Position numbers and translations under genes: made by a program
The notes under the pieces: model-generated
What the model was told of the DNA's origin: nothing
The model's database searches: none
What the model saw: the letters and a program-made list of their open reading frames with translations, nothing else
Shown: in pieces, positions 33,624 to 45,059 of the stretch
Layout: each line of letters starts with the position of its first letter
How positions within the stretch are numbered: the first letter of the stretch is position 1
NCBI RefSeq assembly: GCF_010183535.1
Contig: NC_071329.1
Coordinates: forward strand, 11,222,001-11,286,000
Length of the DNA: 64,000 nucleotides
Source of the DNA: Caenorhabditis remanei
Lineage: Eukaryota > Nematoda > Chromadorea > Rhabditida > Rhabditidae
Reading direction: 5' to 3'

Positions 33624-35190
33624 ATGAACCACAAGTATTCTCCGATCGAACTTCCCCAAAAAAAGAAATGGACCGAAGATGAGCGGGCAGCACTAGCTCA
33701 AAAGCTCGACGATGATCTTGACAGATTCATGGAAGAAATGGCTGCTAAAAAAGTTTTTAATTTTTATCTCATTTGTGTATTAGAGCTTCGGATTGCAGGC
33801 GGAAAAACCAGAACCTCGGAAGCCATTTGACTTTGATGAGTGGTGTAAAGAGATTGATCAACATCCAGCGTTCATGAAGGAAATGCCAAAAGATGGTAAA
33901 TACAAGGATACCATTGAAGCTTTGCAGGTAATGAAATGATCGAAATACCAAATGATAAGATAACCGTTAACAAAAATATTTTGAGGCTATGAAATACGAT
34001 AAAGAGGATGACGAAGACAAACAGCAGAATGCAGAACATCACAAAAATGAAGGAAATAAACACTTCAAATTTAAAAAATACCGATGGGCAACTGATTGTT
34101 ATTCTAATGGTGGGTATATTACACTGTCTAAATTAAAACAATTAATTTTATTTGAAGGTATCAAAGAAAACTGCCCGGATCGTAAATTGAACGCTGTTCT
34201 TTATTTCAACCGCGCTGCCGCCCAAAAACACATCGGAAACCTCCGGTCTGCAATCAAAGACTGTTCAATGGGTCGTAAGTTTGACCCCACCCATTTAAAA
34301 GGAGTGATTCGTGGAGCAGAGTGTCTTCTGGAATTAGAATACGCTAAAGATGCATTGAACTGGATAGAAAGCAGTAAAAAGATTTTTGCTTTCACTAAAG
34401 AAACTTCTGAAACACGTAAGTTGAGATCAAATTATTTCGGTATAATAAAATAGTTTCAGCTGATCTGACAGAAGATGAGAAAAAGTATATTGATGAACTG
34501 GAAAAAACACGAGTAAAAGCTGTAGAGCTATCATTGAAAGAGGAAAGAGATAAAAGGAAATCGCGCGCCGAGGAAAGAAAAGAAACTGAAGCGAAAAAGA
34601 AACTTCTGGACGCATTGAAGGAAAGAAATCTCAATTTGAGTCCACGAGTTCCGTTCGATCATCCAGAACTGATGGATATGGCAAGGCTCACTGTATCACT
34701 TCCATTGATGCGTACGGTAAGCATACATTCCCACAGAAACTACCGTATTCTCACATGTTTAGCACGAGTGTGTGAAATTCGATGATGATTCAAACCTTGT
34801 GTGGCCTATTCTTCTACAATATCCAGAAGCTGGACAGACAGATGTTCTCACTGAAACTAGCGAATTGACAGCTATCGGGGAGCTCCTCAAAGAAGTGTTC
34901 CGTGAACCAGCACAATGGGATCCAGAGCACAAGTTTCAGTTCGATAACGTCCGATTTTTCGTATCTGATCAATATGATGAATATTTGACGGAAGTGTACG
35001 AATGGAATGATTTCAAAACCATTCTCAGTCTGCCTGGAAATCAAATTAAGCAAGGGCTTCCCGTTATTATGGTTAGTTTTCTTTAACTAATCGAATCCCC
35101 TCTTTCATTTTTCAGATTCTAACCAAAGAGAAAGCAGCAGAATCCCTGGAAGCTTTATCAGAAGGAGAAAACAAATATGTGGCAAAATAA
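33624..35190 (+). CDS. TTC4/Cns1-type TPR co-chaperone
   Basis: Seven exons: 33624-33752, 33799-33927, 33986-34109, 34158-34415, 34460-34716, 34763-35071 and 35116-35190; 426 residues. An acidic N-terminus with DDDLDRFMEEM leads into TPR repeats (HHKNEGNKHFKFKKYRWA, then LYFNRAAAQKHIGNLRSAIKD and KGVIRGAECLLELEYAKDA). A charged coiled linker and the C-terminal TTC4 'wheel' domain follow (DQYDEYLTEVYEWN, GLPVIM). TTC4/Cns1 binds Hsp90/Hsp70 C-termini through the TPRs and assists folding clients. Acceptors at introns 2 and 3 (TTTTGAG, ATTTGAAG) are weaker than the usual TTTCAG. First gene of a likely two-gene operon with the OGFOD1 homologue 212 bp downstream. Corresponds to C. elegans C17G10.2 as I recall. 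Confidence 0.9.
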
Positions 35191-35401
35191 ACGTTTCCAC
35201 CGGTTGACTTGAAAACTGTTATTGTTTTTAATTTTACACTTCTTTGTTTTGTTGTTAACTAATGATTATTGCTCATTAAAAAAATGTTTATATTCTGACA
35301 TGGAAAATTAAAAAGATTAATGGTGCTCCAACCAGAATTGAAAATTTATTTTGCGAGAAATATGCTATACTCTCTTGTTCAGCGTTTCAGGAAATACAAA
35401 T

Positions 35402-37154
35402 ATGAAAAGAAAGATAAAGAATGGAGCGGGCACCGCAAAGTCACCAAAAGCAAAAAAGAGAAGAAGTGTTGTACTTGAAGTGATTCATATTAATCCGAAA
35501 TATCTCGAAGAAAAGTACGAGAAAGAGTTCAAAAAGGGATTTGAAAGTAAGATTTCAATCGTATTCCATTCTTCATTTTACAACTTTCAGAATCTCCTTT
35601 CCCTCACTGGCAAATTCGAAATTTCGTGGAGAACAGTGATAATGTCGTAGAAAAAGTTGAAGAAGAACTCCAACATTTCGAAAATTGGAGTAGAAAAGAG
35701 AATGATTTATATTCACTTTTTCAAACGGACGATTTCAAGTCAATTGACCCAACAGAAAATCCTTCTATTTTCTCTTTCAGGTTGAATTTTGATTTTCTCT
35801 TCAAAAAAACACATTAAGTTTCAGACAATTCTTGTACACTGAAGTGAAAGAGTGGCTTCAAAACATTTCTGGAGTTGAACTAACTGAACAAGTCGATTGT
35901 AATGGCAGCTGCTACGCAAGAACCGATTCTCTGCTCCCACACAACGATTTGGTGAGTATTAGTCTAAAGAATTTTGTGGTGACTACTATTCACAACTCAA
36001 TTAATTTTTTTTCAGATTGAAACTCGTCGTTTCGCATTCGTCTATTATATGACCTCAGCAAACTGGGACTCGGCAGCCAATGGAGGAGATCTACAGCTCT
36101 TCAATAACGACAGTAAGAATTCAAAGTTCTCAGCATTGTTCTTAATTATATTTTTTCAGAAAGTCTTCAACCAACAACTGTCGCCACACAGTTTGCTCCT
36201 CTTCGCAATTCTTTGATTCTTTTCGAAGTTTCTGAGAAATCATGGCATCGTGTTGCTGAGATGATTTCGGAAGAGCCACGTCTTTCAATCAATGGATGGT
36301 TCCACTCAACGAGACGACTTCAACCGAAGAAACCAGCTGTTGAAAGTATTCGCAGATTCATTCCTGAAAACAAATGTAAGCTTCTAAAGCTGATCAACAA
36401 GGATTTTACGACTGAGAAAAGACAAAACGAAGTTCAACAAATATTTTCGGATAACTCAGAACTCAATTTGAACGGATTCTTGCTGGTAAGAAACATTCTA
36501 AAATGATACCATATTTTCCGAGAAAAATTTAATTAAAAATTCACTTTTTAGGAAAATATTCACAAAGAAGTGTTCACTGAACTTGTTTCCAACCCATCGT
36601 ATTTCAAAACTGTTGGCCCTGTAAATAAACGCCACGTGGCTAGACTCCTGGAAGAGAAAGCAGCACAGCTGAAAACAACGAGCCGAATTATCGAATGCTT
36701 GAAGTCCACCACTTTTGCAAGACTTGCAGCAAAACTTACCGGTGTAACTGTTTCCGGTGCACAAACTAGTGTGACTGTGAGTCGTGTGGAACACGGAACG
36801 TATTGGGTACTCGGAGATGAAGATGCTGAACAAAGTAATGCTGATGGATACTGTTTGGATCTTCACTTGTTTGTACAGGAAAAGCAGTGGGGCGATGATG
36901 CTGGAGGAAACTTGATTTATATTGCAGAAGGAGAAACAGAGGAGGTGAGTTATCAGTTGTAGTTAAACAAGGTAGACAATTCATTTCTTTTACTTTTACA
37001 GCTTCTCCGAATTTCTCCATCTCCAAACGCTGCGTCCATCGTATTCCGTGAGCCAGGAGTTTTATCGTTCATGAAATTCGCAAACTGCGATTCAACTGAT
37101 CCATACTTCCTGTTCACCGTATCATTTTACAACGTCAAAGTCGTTGACGAATAA
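35402..37154 (+). CDS. OGFOD1/Tpa1-type prolyl hydroxylase (2-oxoglutarate, Fe(II) dioxygenase)
   Basis: Exons are 35402-35546, 35591-35780, 35825-35951, 36016-36112, 36160-36485, 36552-36944 and 37002-37154; 476 residues. A Lys-rich, nuclear-targeting-like N-terminus (KSPKAKKRR) precedes a catalytic double-stranded beta helix. LLPHNDLIETRRFAFVYYM gives the His and Asp of the iron site; NGGDLQLF and SWHRVAEM supply the distal His with an Arg for 2-oxoglutarate. A degenerate second DSBH domain follows (GRKF-type C-terminal half, residues ~290-476). In other eukaryotes the family hydroxylates a proline of ribosomal protein uS12 (RPS23). TTTCAG lies ten bases upstream of the ATG, and the distance from the TTC4 stop suits SL2 trans-splicing. 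Corresponds to C17G10.1 as I recall. Confidence 0.9.
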
Positions 37155-38095
37155 ATAATATTTTCCACCTTTACCTTTTTCACATTTATTATTTTTGTTA
37201 CTGTTGTTTGTTTTATTATTGTTTCACACTATTCCAATAAAGTTCGTGGCTTTGAAAACTGGAATAATGTAGAGAGAGGATCCGAACGATGAACGCCGAC
37301 GGCGAGCCAATCAACCAATCGATACAGGATATTGAAAGTTTCACACATAGGACCTCTCCATTTCTCTATTAGATACTTCTAGTGATTGGGGGGACTAACT
37401 CATAGCCTGAATCATCGGTACTTAGGTCACGCCTATGACGTGTTCTCCTTGATACTTTCCGAACGAAAACTTTTGATCATGTAGACTAATTCGTAGCTTG
37501 AACTATGGTACTGAAATACTGAAGTACGTAGGTCACGCCTACGACATGTCTTGTGATCATAAAGCTTTAAAATATGCCGCTCTTATCGGAGGACTAACTC
37601 ATAGCTTGAATCAATGTACTGAGGTCATGCCTGTGACGTGTTCCCTAATCTTACTGTAACTCTGATAGTATTTAATTTAATTCCGTTTTTCCTAATCATG
37701 TCTCAGAACTCAAGAATACCACACCTCGGGAAATAATATATCAAGAAGATGAGAATAATTGTTGAACTTCCATTGCTCTTTCATTATTCTTTTTATCATT
37801 GTTTACCAATACGTGGAACATGGCACGCGCAAGCGTCTAATAAGCTCGTTCTTTCTTCTGGGAATGATATGGTTACAGTACTCTAAGTCTACTGTAATCA
37901 TGTCGTTCCGCTTGTGTTCACATTTCAAAAAAGAACTGCAGTAACTCTTGAATCGGCACAATCTTCTCTAATAGAGCTGGCCAAATTTCTTCGGTGGTTT
38001 TCCGAAAAAAATTTCTGGCCAACCTTTTCGGAAAGAAACCGTTTGAAAAATTTTGTAAATTTCTACTGAAATTTTCAAAAATTAAGTAACAAAAG
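37155..38095. other. Spacer with 3-copy diverged repeat
   Basis: No gene seen. AATAAA follows OGFOD1 at 37239-37244. A diverged repeat (listed separately) occupies 37392-37643. Repeated GGCCA and TTTCNGAAA words at 37978-38040 look like the edge of another repeat carrying the hairpin. Confidence 0.4.
37392..37643. repeat. Three diverged tandem copies of a ~55-bp unit
   Basis: Units start at 37392, about 37484 and about 37591. Each reads GACTAA(C/T)TC(A/G)TAGC(C/T)TGAA, then GGTACT or TGTACT, then AGGTCACGCCTATGACGTGT or a close variant. Units are 90-107 bp apart. There is no coding potential. Confidence 0.6.
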
Positions 38096-38205
38096 TATTG
38101 TCGAAATAAAAAAAGTGATACCCGGTGTTTGCGGACTTAGTGGAAAAATTAAAATTAGCCCTAAGTCCGCAAACACCGGGTATCACTTTTTTTATTTCGA
38201 CAATA
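38096..38205. repeat. Near-perfect 110-bp hairpin element
   Basis: The arms begin TATTGTCGAAATAAAAAAAG and are repeated inverted at the right end, ending CGACAATA. They pair almost perfectly for about 47 bases around a short centre near 38150. The arm contains CGGTGTTTGCGGACT, shared with the hairpin at 18057-18189. TA dinucleotides at both extreme ends could reflect mariner-type insertion. Confidence 0.75.
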
Positions 38206-38629
38206 GTGATTTCCGATTTTTCTAGTTTTGTACTCAAAAACAGGTTTCTGGGGAGTTTGTCCTCGAAATACCTACATAATGCTTAAAATTCTCTACTTTT
38301 TTATGTAACATCTTTCGAAATTAACTGGTAGTCGGAAAAGTAGACTTTCCGCAAGTAAAAGTTTGACACAAAGAGAAGGCGGAGTCAGGGCGCACACAAA
38401 AGATAGTGGTCGGCGGAACCCGCGAAGTGTCGGCTGCTTGGTTGATATACCCCTCGCGTTTGTTTTCTCTTCTTACCCGTGATGAAGAAATTAGATCCAA
38501 CTCCCAGGCCATTTGATACGTCATATGGCTCATGCAGATAAAGGCGAACGAGCGGGTTTATAAAATTTTGAGTCAATTATACTATGAAAGTTTATTCGTA
38601 AAAATAAGTAGAATCTAATTGTAGAATCA
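38206..38629. other. 3' flank of the ShKT-domain gene
   Basis: No gene seen. The minus-strand 3' UTR of the ShKT-domain gene lies at the right end. Confidence 0.35.
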
Positions 38630-41392
38630 TCATTCTTCAGAAATAGGCAACCTTCCCGTGGTACTAACAGTTGTGATTGAACAGAGACATGTTTTCCGAC
38701 ACCATAGGAATTGGGTAGCTTGATTTGTGTCACAGAATCCAGCAGATTTCCACGCACCACATTTCAATGGGAATTCATCAACGGCAGTGGTACAATCTAT
38801 TCCAGGTTCCGAAGGTTTCGAATCCTTTCTGAGTTTCTTCAAGTCTTCATCAGCTAAAATTGATAATTAGATAATTATGTTTATCTGCATTTTTACAAAT
38901 TACCATGCAGTTCATCTAATATATGACCTCGATTCCTCTTATTTTGATCAACTTTCTCCCTCGAAGTAAGATAATCCTTACTCAACTGGTTTCTTCTTCC
39001 ACCTTTACCTTTTTTGCTCTTCTTCTTCTTTCCTTTCTTCTTATTGTTTTTCTTAGATTTCTTCTTTTTCTTTTGTTTCTTCTTTTCTTCTAATTGATTT
39101 TCCTCATCTGAATCATATTCTTCCTCCTGCTTTTCATTACAATCCATTTTCTCGAATTCATGATAATCATCCTGAAATTATCGAATTATCAAAAGACAGC
39201 TAGTGGTTGTTTTGATCTTTCTCTAAAATACCGATTCTGACGACCTGAATTCATCTAGAATTAGGAACAACCCGTGTTAAAACTGAAGGGACAGGTACAA
39301 AGTGTATATTCTTAATGTTATCAGTTCTTAATCAGCCTGATTTTTATTCAAATCAGAAACAGTTCGACTCACTCCCATCTGTTCTCCAGTGTATTGCGAT
39401 GCCACTGTACTGGTTGTTGTAGTAGTTGTATGTGTATATCCATGATTATCCGAATGGGGATACGGTACTTGAGTTGGAGGAATATTCTGATGATGTTGAA
39501 CTGGATTCTGATGTCGTTGTGCTGTGGTACAAGGTACTTTCGACTTTCTGATTTCTGACTTAATATGAGTATGCTTGGATTCTTCTTCTCCATCTTCATC
39601 TTCGTCGTCGTTATCTTCTTCTTCATCCTCTTCATCATAATCCTCACTGTCCTCTTCACCTTCTTCGTTCTTTTTCCCTTTTGTTCTCTTCCTTCCATGT
39701 TTTTTCTTTGAATTGTTGTCCTCTTCTTCTTCTTCGTCTTCCTCATCTTCGTGATCATCTGTATCTCCATCTACTGCTTTCTGAATCCTCACATCTCCAT
39801 CAATGTTCTTCAATTCTCCGTTCTCGTCGTCTTCTTCTTCTTCATCTTTTGCCTTTTTCTTATTATGTTTTCCTTTCTTTTTATCCCCATCATCCTCATT
39901 TTCCTTTCCTTTTTTACCTGATCCTTTCTGTTTTTTCTTTGTTTTCGGTTTTTCTTCCTCTTCATTCTCTTCGTCTTCTTCTTCTTCTTTCTTTCCTTTT
40001 TTCTTTTTTGAACCAACCTCTTCCTTCTCTTCTTCCTTTACTTTTTCATTCTCCTCAACAGTTTTTCCTTTTCCGGATGTGCGAAGTTTCTGAAAAAATC
40101 AATTTAAAAATTATATTTTGGACTCAAATTTTACATGAACAACTCCACCGTTCTTGAGATCAGCCAAATCTACTTCTCCATGTTTTTGTCCTTCATCAGC
40201 ACTTCTTTCTTGCTTTTTCGTAACCTAAAATTTGAAATAAAATAATTTTTCACTGGACAGTATAACCTCCTCAGCATCTGACTCTCCACCGTCTTCTTTC
40301 TTCGTTTCTTCTTTTTTCAGAGCAATTTCAATTTTCGTTTTCTCAGTTACCGTAATCGGTTTCTTCCCTTCTTCTGTCCGGACAGTGCCTTCCGAATCAT
40401 CTGATTCAGCTTTAGTACCTTCTCCTCCATCATCAAAATGTCCTCCTTCTTCATTATGAACAAGATATTCTCCTTTCCTAAAAACCATATATTCAATTCA
40501 TTAATCATTTCAACATCACTCACCCAACTGAAACTCTAACTGGTGCCATCGGTGATGGAGGACGTCTTCCTCTTCCTCCAGGTGGCCTTCTGAAACCGAT
40601 TTAGTTCAAAGATGATACATGGATTTGGAAAGACGAATTAAAACTGAACATGTGATAAGAAATGAGAGATCTCATGCATACCTTCCTCTTGGTCTCGGCG
40701 GTGGAGCTGATCCGTCATCGTAATCAGTTCCATGTCCAGTATCATATCCATCCGGGTCGCTGAATCTTAACGAATAAACTAATTTGTGAGGTGTGATGCA
40801 ACGTAAAGTTCCAATAGGAGATTCGATTGTATTTTAACAATATAAATAAACAAATTAGGTAGGCTGAATTCAGCGGTGAAAGAACGGATAACCAAAGAAG
40901 AGAGCGTCTTGAACACGTGCACATATCAAATAAAAGACATACTGATCAATTTAAAACTCACTTCTGATACCACGGAGCCTGTTGTTGCCCCGATTGGGGT
41001 CGATGTCTTCCACGTACCCATGGAATTGTTGTTGTTGCAAATTTTGGTTTTCTTGTTGTTGTAGAGTATCCGGGACGAACTTTATGAGATGGAAGTTCAT
41101 GCCATATCTTGAATTGTCCTTCTGTTTTATGTTTCACATTGTGAACAACTGAATTCACTGCTGCCAATGGCATTCCTTCAGCTCTCGCATAATAATTACG
41201 ATAGAATGGATCTTGATCTCGAGGATCTTGTTCAAGAACTATAAATTGAAATAAAATTTGTAAAAATTGAACAGAATGCTTACCAATATTTCCAACATTC
41301 GACATTTCCTCCAATTGACTTTTCACTTTCTCAAAAAACAAAATAAAGAGCAAACGAGTAAACCATTGATTCGGATTTGTTTGTTTTTTCAT
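38630..41392 (-). CDS. Large secreted Lys/Glu-rich protein with C-terminal ShKT domain
   Basis: Nine exons: 41392-41284, 41238-40962, 40759-40682, 40589-40524, 40477-40267, 40224-40135, 40089-39373, 39171-38904 and 38853-38630; about 679 residues. The signal peptide includes FTRLLFILFF. A region with TTTTIPWVRGRHRP and an RPPGGRGRR patch follows. Then come about 350 residues of alternating poly-Glu/Asp and poly-Lys blocks. A ShKT domain ends the protein: cysteines at about 626, 637, 646, 657, 661 and 663, with AWKSAGFC and CRKTC. In nematodes this fold occurs in secreted and cuticle proteins. Exon 7 uses a GTGAGT donor at 39372; reading through it gives a shorter form ending NKNQAD at 39328 without the ShKT domain. 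Function unknown. Confidence 0.82.
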
Positions 41393-44263
41393 GATGAAAT
41401 AAGAAAGAAATTATAGAATCAGTTCATCTGAACATGAATAAATGGGCGGATCTGCCTGGAAACCGTTTCACTTTTCGAGAGAGTAATTCAAGAAAACCTC
41501 AAGAAGACTACTCAGAATAGTAGATATAGTTGGGCAGAGGATTCCAAGAAAGTGGTTTTTATTATGGAACCCGTTCATTCTATTATTACCATTAGTAACT
41601 GTGAAACAGAAATGGAAAAAGAAGAAGCAGACGAGTTATTCGGAAAAAAGAGAAAGAGACTTGCAAAAAGCACTCATTTCTTCTCTTTTTCCAATGTTAT
41701 GTGTTTTTCCTTCATCACCTAATTACTGCCAAATCCACGGATGGGTGTCTTCAAATGTACCCTGTCAAGGAGATAGTTGCATTACCTTCTGAAAAAGTAT
41801 TCGTGTTTTTGGTTTTCAGTAGAACTTCCTTTGCTTCGTGCGATTGCTGGTTTCACAGAAGATGGGCAAACGTATAGTAGATCTCAATTTTTAGATTTAT
41901 CCTTTTTTGACGGAACCCACTTGACATTTTCAAAATGTACCTTTAAAAAATTGTCGAATCACATGAAAATGTTGGCGTCGTACATAAATAACTGGTAATC
42001 GAAAAACATTGTCAGCATCGGTAAAGTACATTTTCTGAAAAGTTGATTCTACCTGAAAACAAAAAATGAAGATATTCTTGTTATCTTTTGTTCAGGAGAC
42101 CTTACGAGGAAGTATATCAAAGTTTTACAGATCAAAACAAAAATTGATGAATGAAAACACAGTTTTTGAAAATCAAAAATATTTTTTTATTATGTTTTGA
42201 TTTTTAAGTGATAATCTTTAAAAAATTAATCAGACAGTGTACAATCATTGTATTCTGTAAGTGACTCAGTTCCTCCGATGTCGTAATTTCATCTAATTTG
42301 TAGATAATCTGTTACAGTCAGAACGAGAGATTTTTGCAGATTGACTACACGTTACCACGTAGTTGTGTCTTGTTTCGATTTCCAGTGAATGCATCGTAAT
42401 TGGTTCTAAAGTTTTCTCTTTTCGATAAATGATATCATTATTGTTTTGAAACAGAAGTACTTCTGATAGAAACCCGACTTTAAGACATTGAAAAATTATA
42501 TTATTTGGTTGTATGACACACCCAGACGAAAAGTTTATTTTTCGAATCAAAATTATATAATTACAGAGTGAGAACATAAATATAGATCGTCTGGGAATCG
42601 AGGTGAGTAATCGAAATTGGAGAGACCATTGGACAGAGAAAGAAGTTGGAGATTCCCATCATTAAAGAACGGGAAACTGATATAATTTAGGTCAAGAACA
42701 GAATACGCCCTGGAATCATTGTGAGTAGACTTTGTCCAGGAAGGAGGAACATTGACTGAGAATACGGACATGATATACAGTAATCTCGCAGTGAGCACAG
42801 TATTTTCTGCAGAAACCGAATTCAAAAACCAATTCAAAATCTTCTAATTCATATTCTCAATTTTCCCTTTTTTAAGTCCATCTGATCGCAATGCACCTAA
42901 ATAATTCGCCCGTCTAAACCGTTTTAAATCTGTCACACTGTCTGGCGTCTCTCTTATTCTACTCAATCCCTGTTCATTTTTTAAAACGAGAACAACTTCT
43001 CTTCTCCGTCTTTTCCTCAATCATCATTTCCGAAGACAGAGAACGGGAGACTTATACGTCAGAGACGGCGAACTTGTCATCTCAAATCGTATCGTATTCT
43101 GTTTCTCTACCTCTCTTCTCATAACAAAATACTTGCGTTGTCTGGTTTTTCGTTGTTTCTCACGCCAATGATTTTCGAAAATTAATGTAGCAACATGTCA
43201 TCGTGTTCCTCCTGTCGATATCACTTGTCCTATCAAATCAATCAGTCACAAGAGGTCAAACTATCAACGGAATAGCATGAAGTTGTTCTTTTTTTGAAAT
43301 AAAAATCATATTAACCACCATGTGTAAACTTGTGATTTCTCTTTTTTGTGATTGATTGTTGTTGATCGAAATGGTTTTGAATATGAAACCTTTTTGCAAA
43401 AAACTAAACAACAGAGTGTCTCGTGAGGACACTTTCTTTGTCACTTACCAATTGAATGTAGTTTGATTCTTGAAATTTAAAGTTTCAAATTTTCGTTTTT
43501 CCTTAAGAAGCTAGGTGAAACCTAGATGTTGATTGACCCATTACCGTGAAAAATACTATTCTCGATCTGTTTTTTATATTAGATGAGTATGACTTTTAGA
43601 GAAGGGTTAGTAATAGACAGTTGTCAAAGATACTTGATGTGCTCTACGAAAATTAAATTCTCCGATAAAACTGTATCACTGGAACAAAATCTCAAAGTTA
43701 GCACACATTTCCACTTGTTTATTTTTATTTATTTATTTACAAGCGCAAGTTTTTGATGATCTTTTAAGAGACAACTCGCTAAACTTCATTGGCAGAACTC
43801 AGTTGTTACCAGTTGTCTTTTTCTGTGTTTCCAGTGGCAAACAATAAAAACATTTCAAAATTTCCTTTTTTGATTCCTTTTGTTTATCCCAATCAAACAG
43901 AAAGTATTATTTTTTGAACATAACAAGAGCTCTTTCATTCTTCAACCGAACTTTGTCTGTTTTTTTCTGAAACTCAGAAATACTTGGAACAAAAATATAG
44001 ATAATTTCTCAAAATTCATTTCGTTTCAAATATAGAAAAAGTCAAAGAATCAAATATCTTCTTAATCAGTATCAAAAACTGAGAAAAAGAAAGTCGCAGA
44101 GATCATTTCAGATAACAAATGACCCGTTTCGATAAACTGTCGAAACACTTAAAAATAATAAGACGAGAGAGAATGACCGGGTGATGAGAACAAGAGGGAC
44201 ATGGGACAAACCATGAAGTGACATAAATATGTACAGACAAATTGAATAAAAGATAGTAGAAAA
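41393..44263. other. Intergenic region
   Basis: Mostly AT-rich. Overlapping minus-strand frames at 42293-42577 and 42553-42837 (94 codons each) are open, but I see no domain, start context or splice chain, so I do not call them a gene. No RNA gene recognised. Confidence 0.35.
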
Positions 44264-45059
44264 TTAGACGACTAAATGAGCAAGATCACAAGTATTCAAT
44301 TGTGTTGGCTGCTGATTCTCTGTTGTTTTTGGAGAATTGTGTACTTGAGCTGGTCGATTTTGTTGAATTCGGACAAGTGCTTCCTCGTATGATGGAGGAG
44401 GAATGTCAATTGACATTACCTGAAAAAATAGAACAATGAGATCTTTTTTGACATAAAAATAAAGTTTGTTTATGAAATAAAATATTTGGAAAAAACTCAC
44501 TTGATTATAGTTTGGAGGTGGTTTACTGTAGGCTCTCAGATTGAGTTGTTTGATGATATCGAATGTTGTTGAGAACATTGTGTGAATTTCCAGAATGAAG
44601 AATACTATTGAAATAGTTAACCATACGAAAATAGCTGAATTCGATGTGGTTTCAGCCATTTGTAGGCCATAAAATAGTGCAGACGAAGAGAGAATAATTT
44701 TGAGAAGAACATTTGGTGAAAGGAATACAGGACGGAAATTGTATAATCCGTACATTGAAAGAAATACAACAAATGTGTTGACGAAGAACATCAGAAGAGT
44801 CATCTGAAAGAGAAAAGGAATTTGGAATCATGTATTTAGAGTTTTGAAACTTACATTCGAATCTTCTCCGCAAATTTCCAATGTTAAAATGACACTATTT
44901 ACAAAATTAATCATCACCAGCATCAATAAGCACATTCTACTCTGAAATATTTCAAAAATGAATTTCTATAAATACGATATATAAAGATAGACTCACCTGG
45001 AACAACTTCCTACGGCTTCTGAGCCAATTGTGCACTCGGAAACGCGTTGAATGATCCAT
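44264..45059 (-). CDS. Small multispan membrane protein with PY motifs
   Basis: Exons are 45059-44997, 44941-44855, 44803-44501 and 44419-44264, all phase 0, giving 202 residues. The N-terminus is basic (RFRVHNWLRSRRK). Four hydrophobic segments follow: MCLLMLVMINFVNSVILTL, LLMFFVNTFVVFLSMYGL, VLLKIILSSSALFYGL, and IFVWLTISIVFFILEI. The cytosolic tail carries PPPNY and PPPSYEEA, PY motifs that bind WW domains of NEDD4-family ubiquitin ligases. The plan (four helices, C-terminal PY motifs) resembles LAPTM-type endolysosomal proteins, but I see no specific signature. Location in endosome or plasma membrane is inference. Confidence 0.78.

Noticed and set aside
39681..40157. Long Leu/Phe/Ser-rich plus-strand frames
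   Set aside because: Antisense shadow of the Lys/Glu-rich exon of the ShKT-domain gene; the composition is fully explained by its GAA/AAG codons.
42293..42837. Two overlapping 94-codon minus-strand frames
   Set aside because: No domain, no compatible splice sites and no start context; open by chance in AT-rich sequence as far as I can see.
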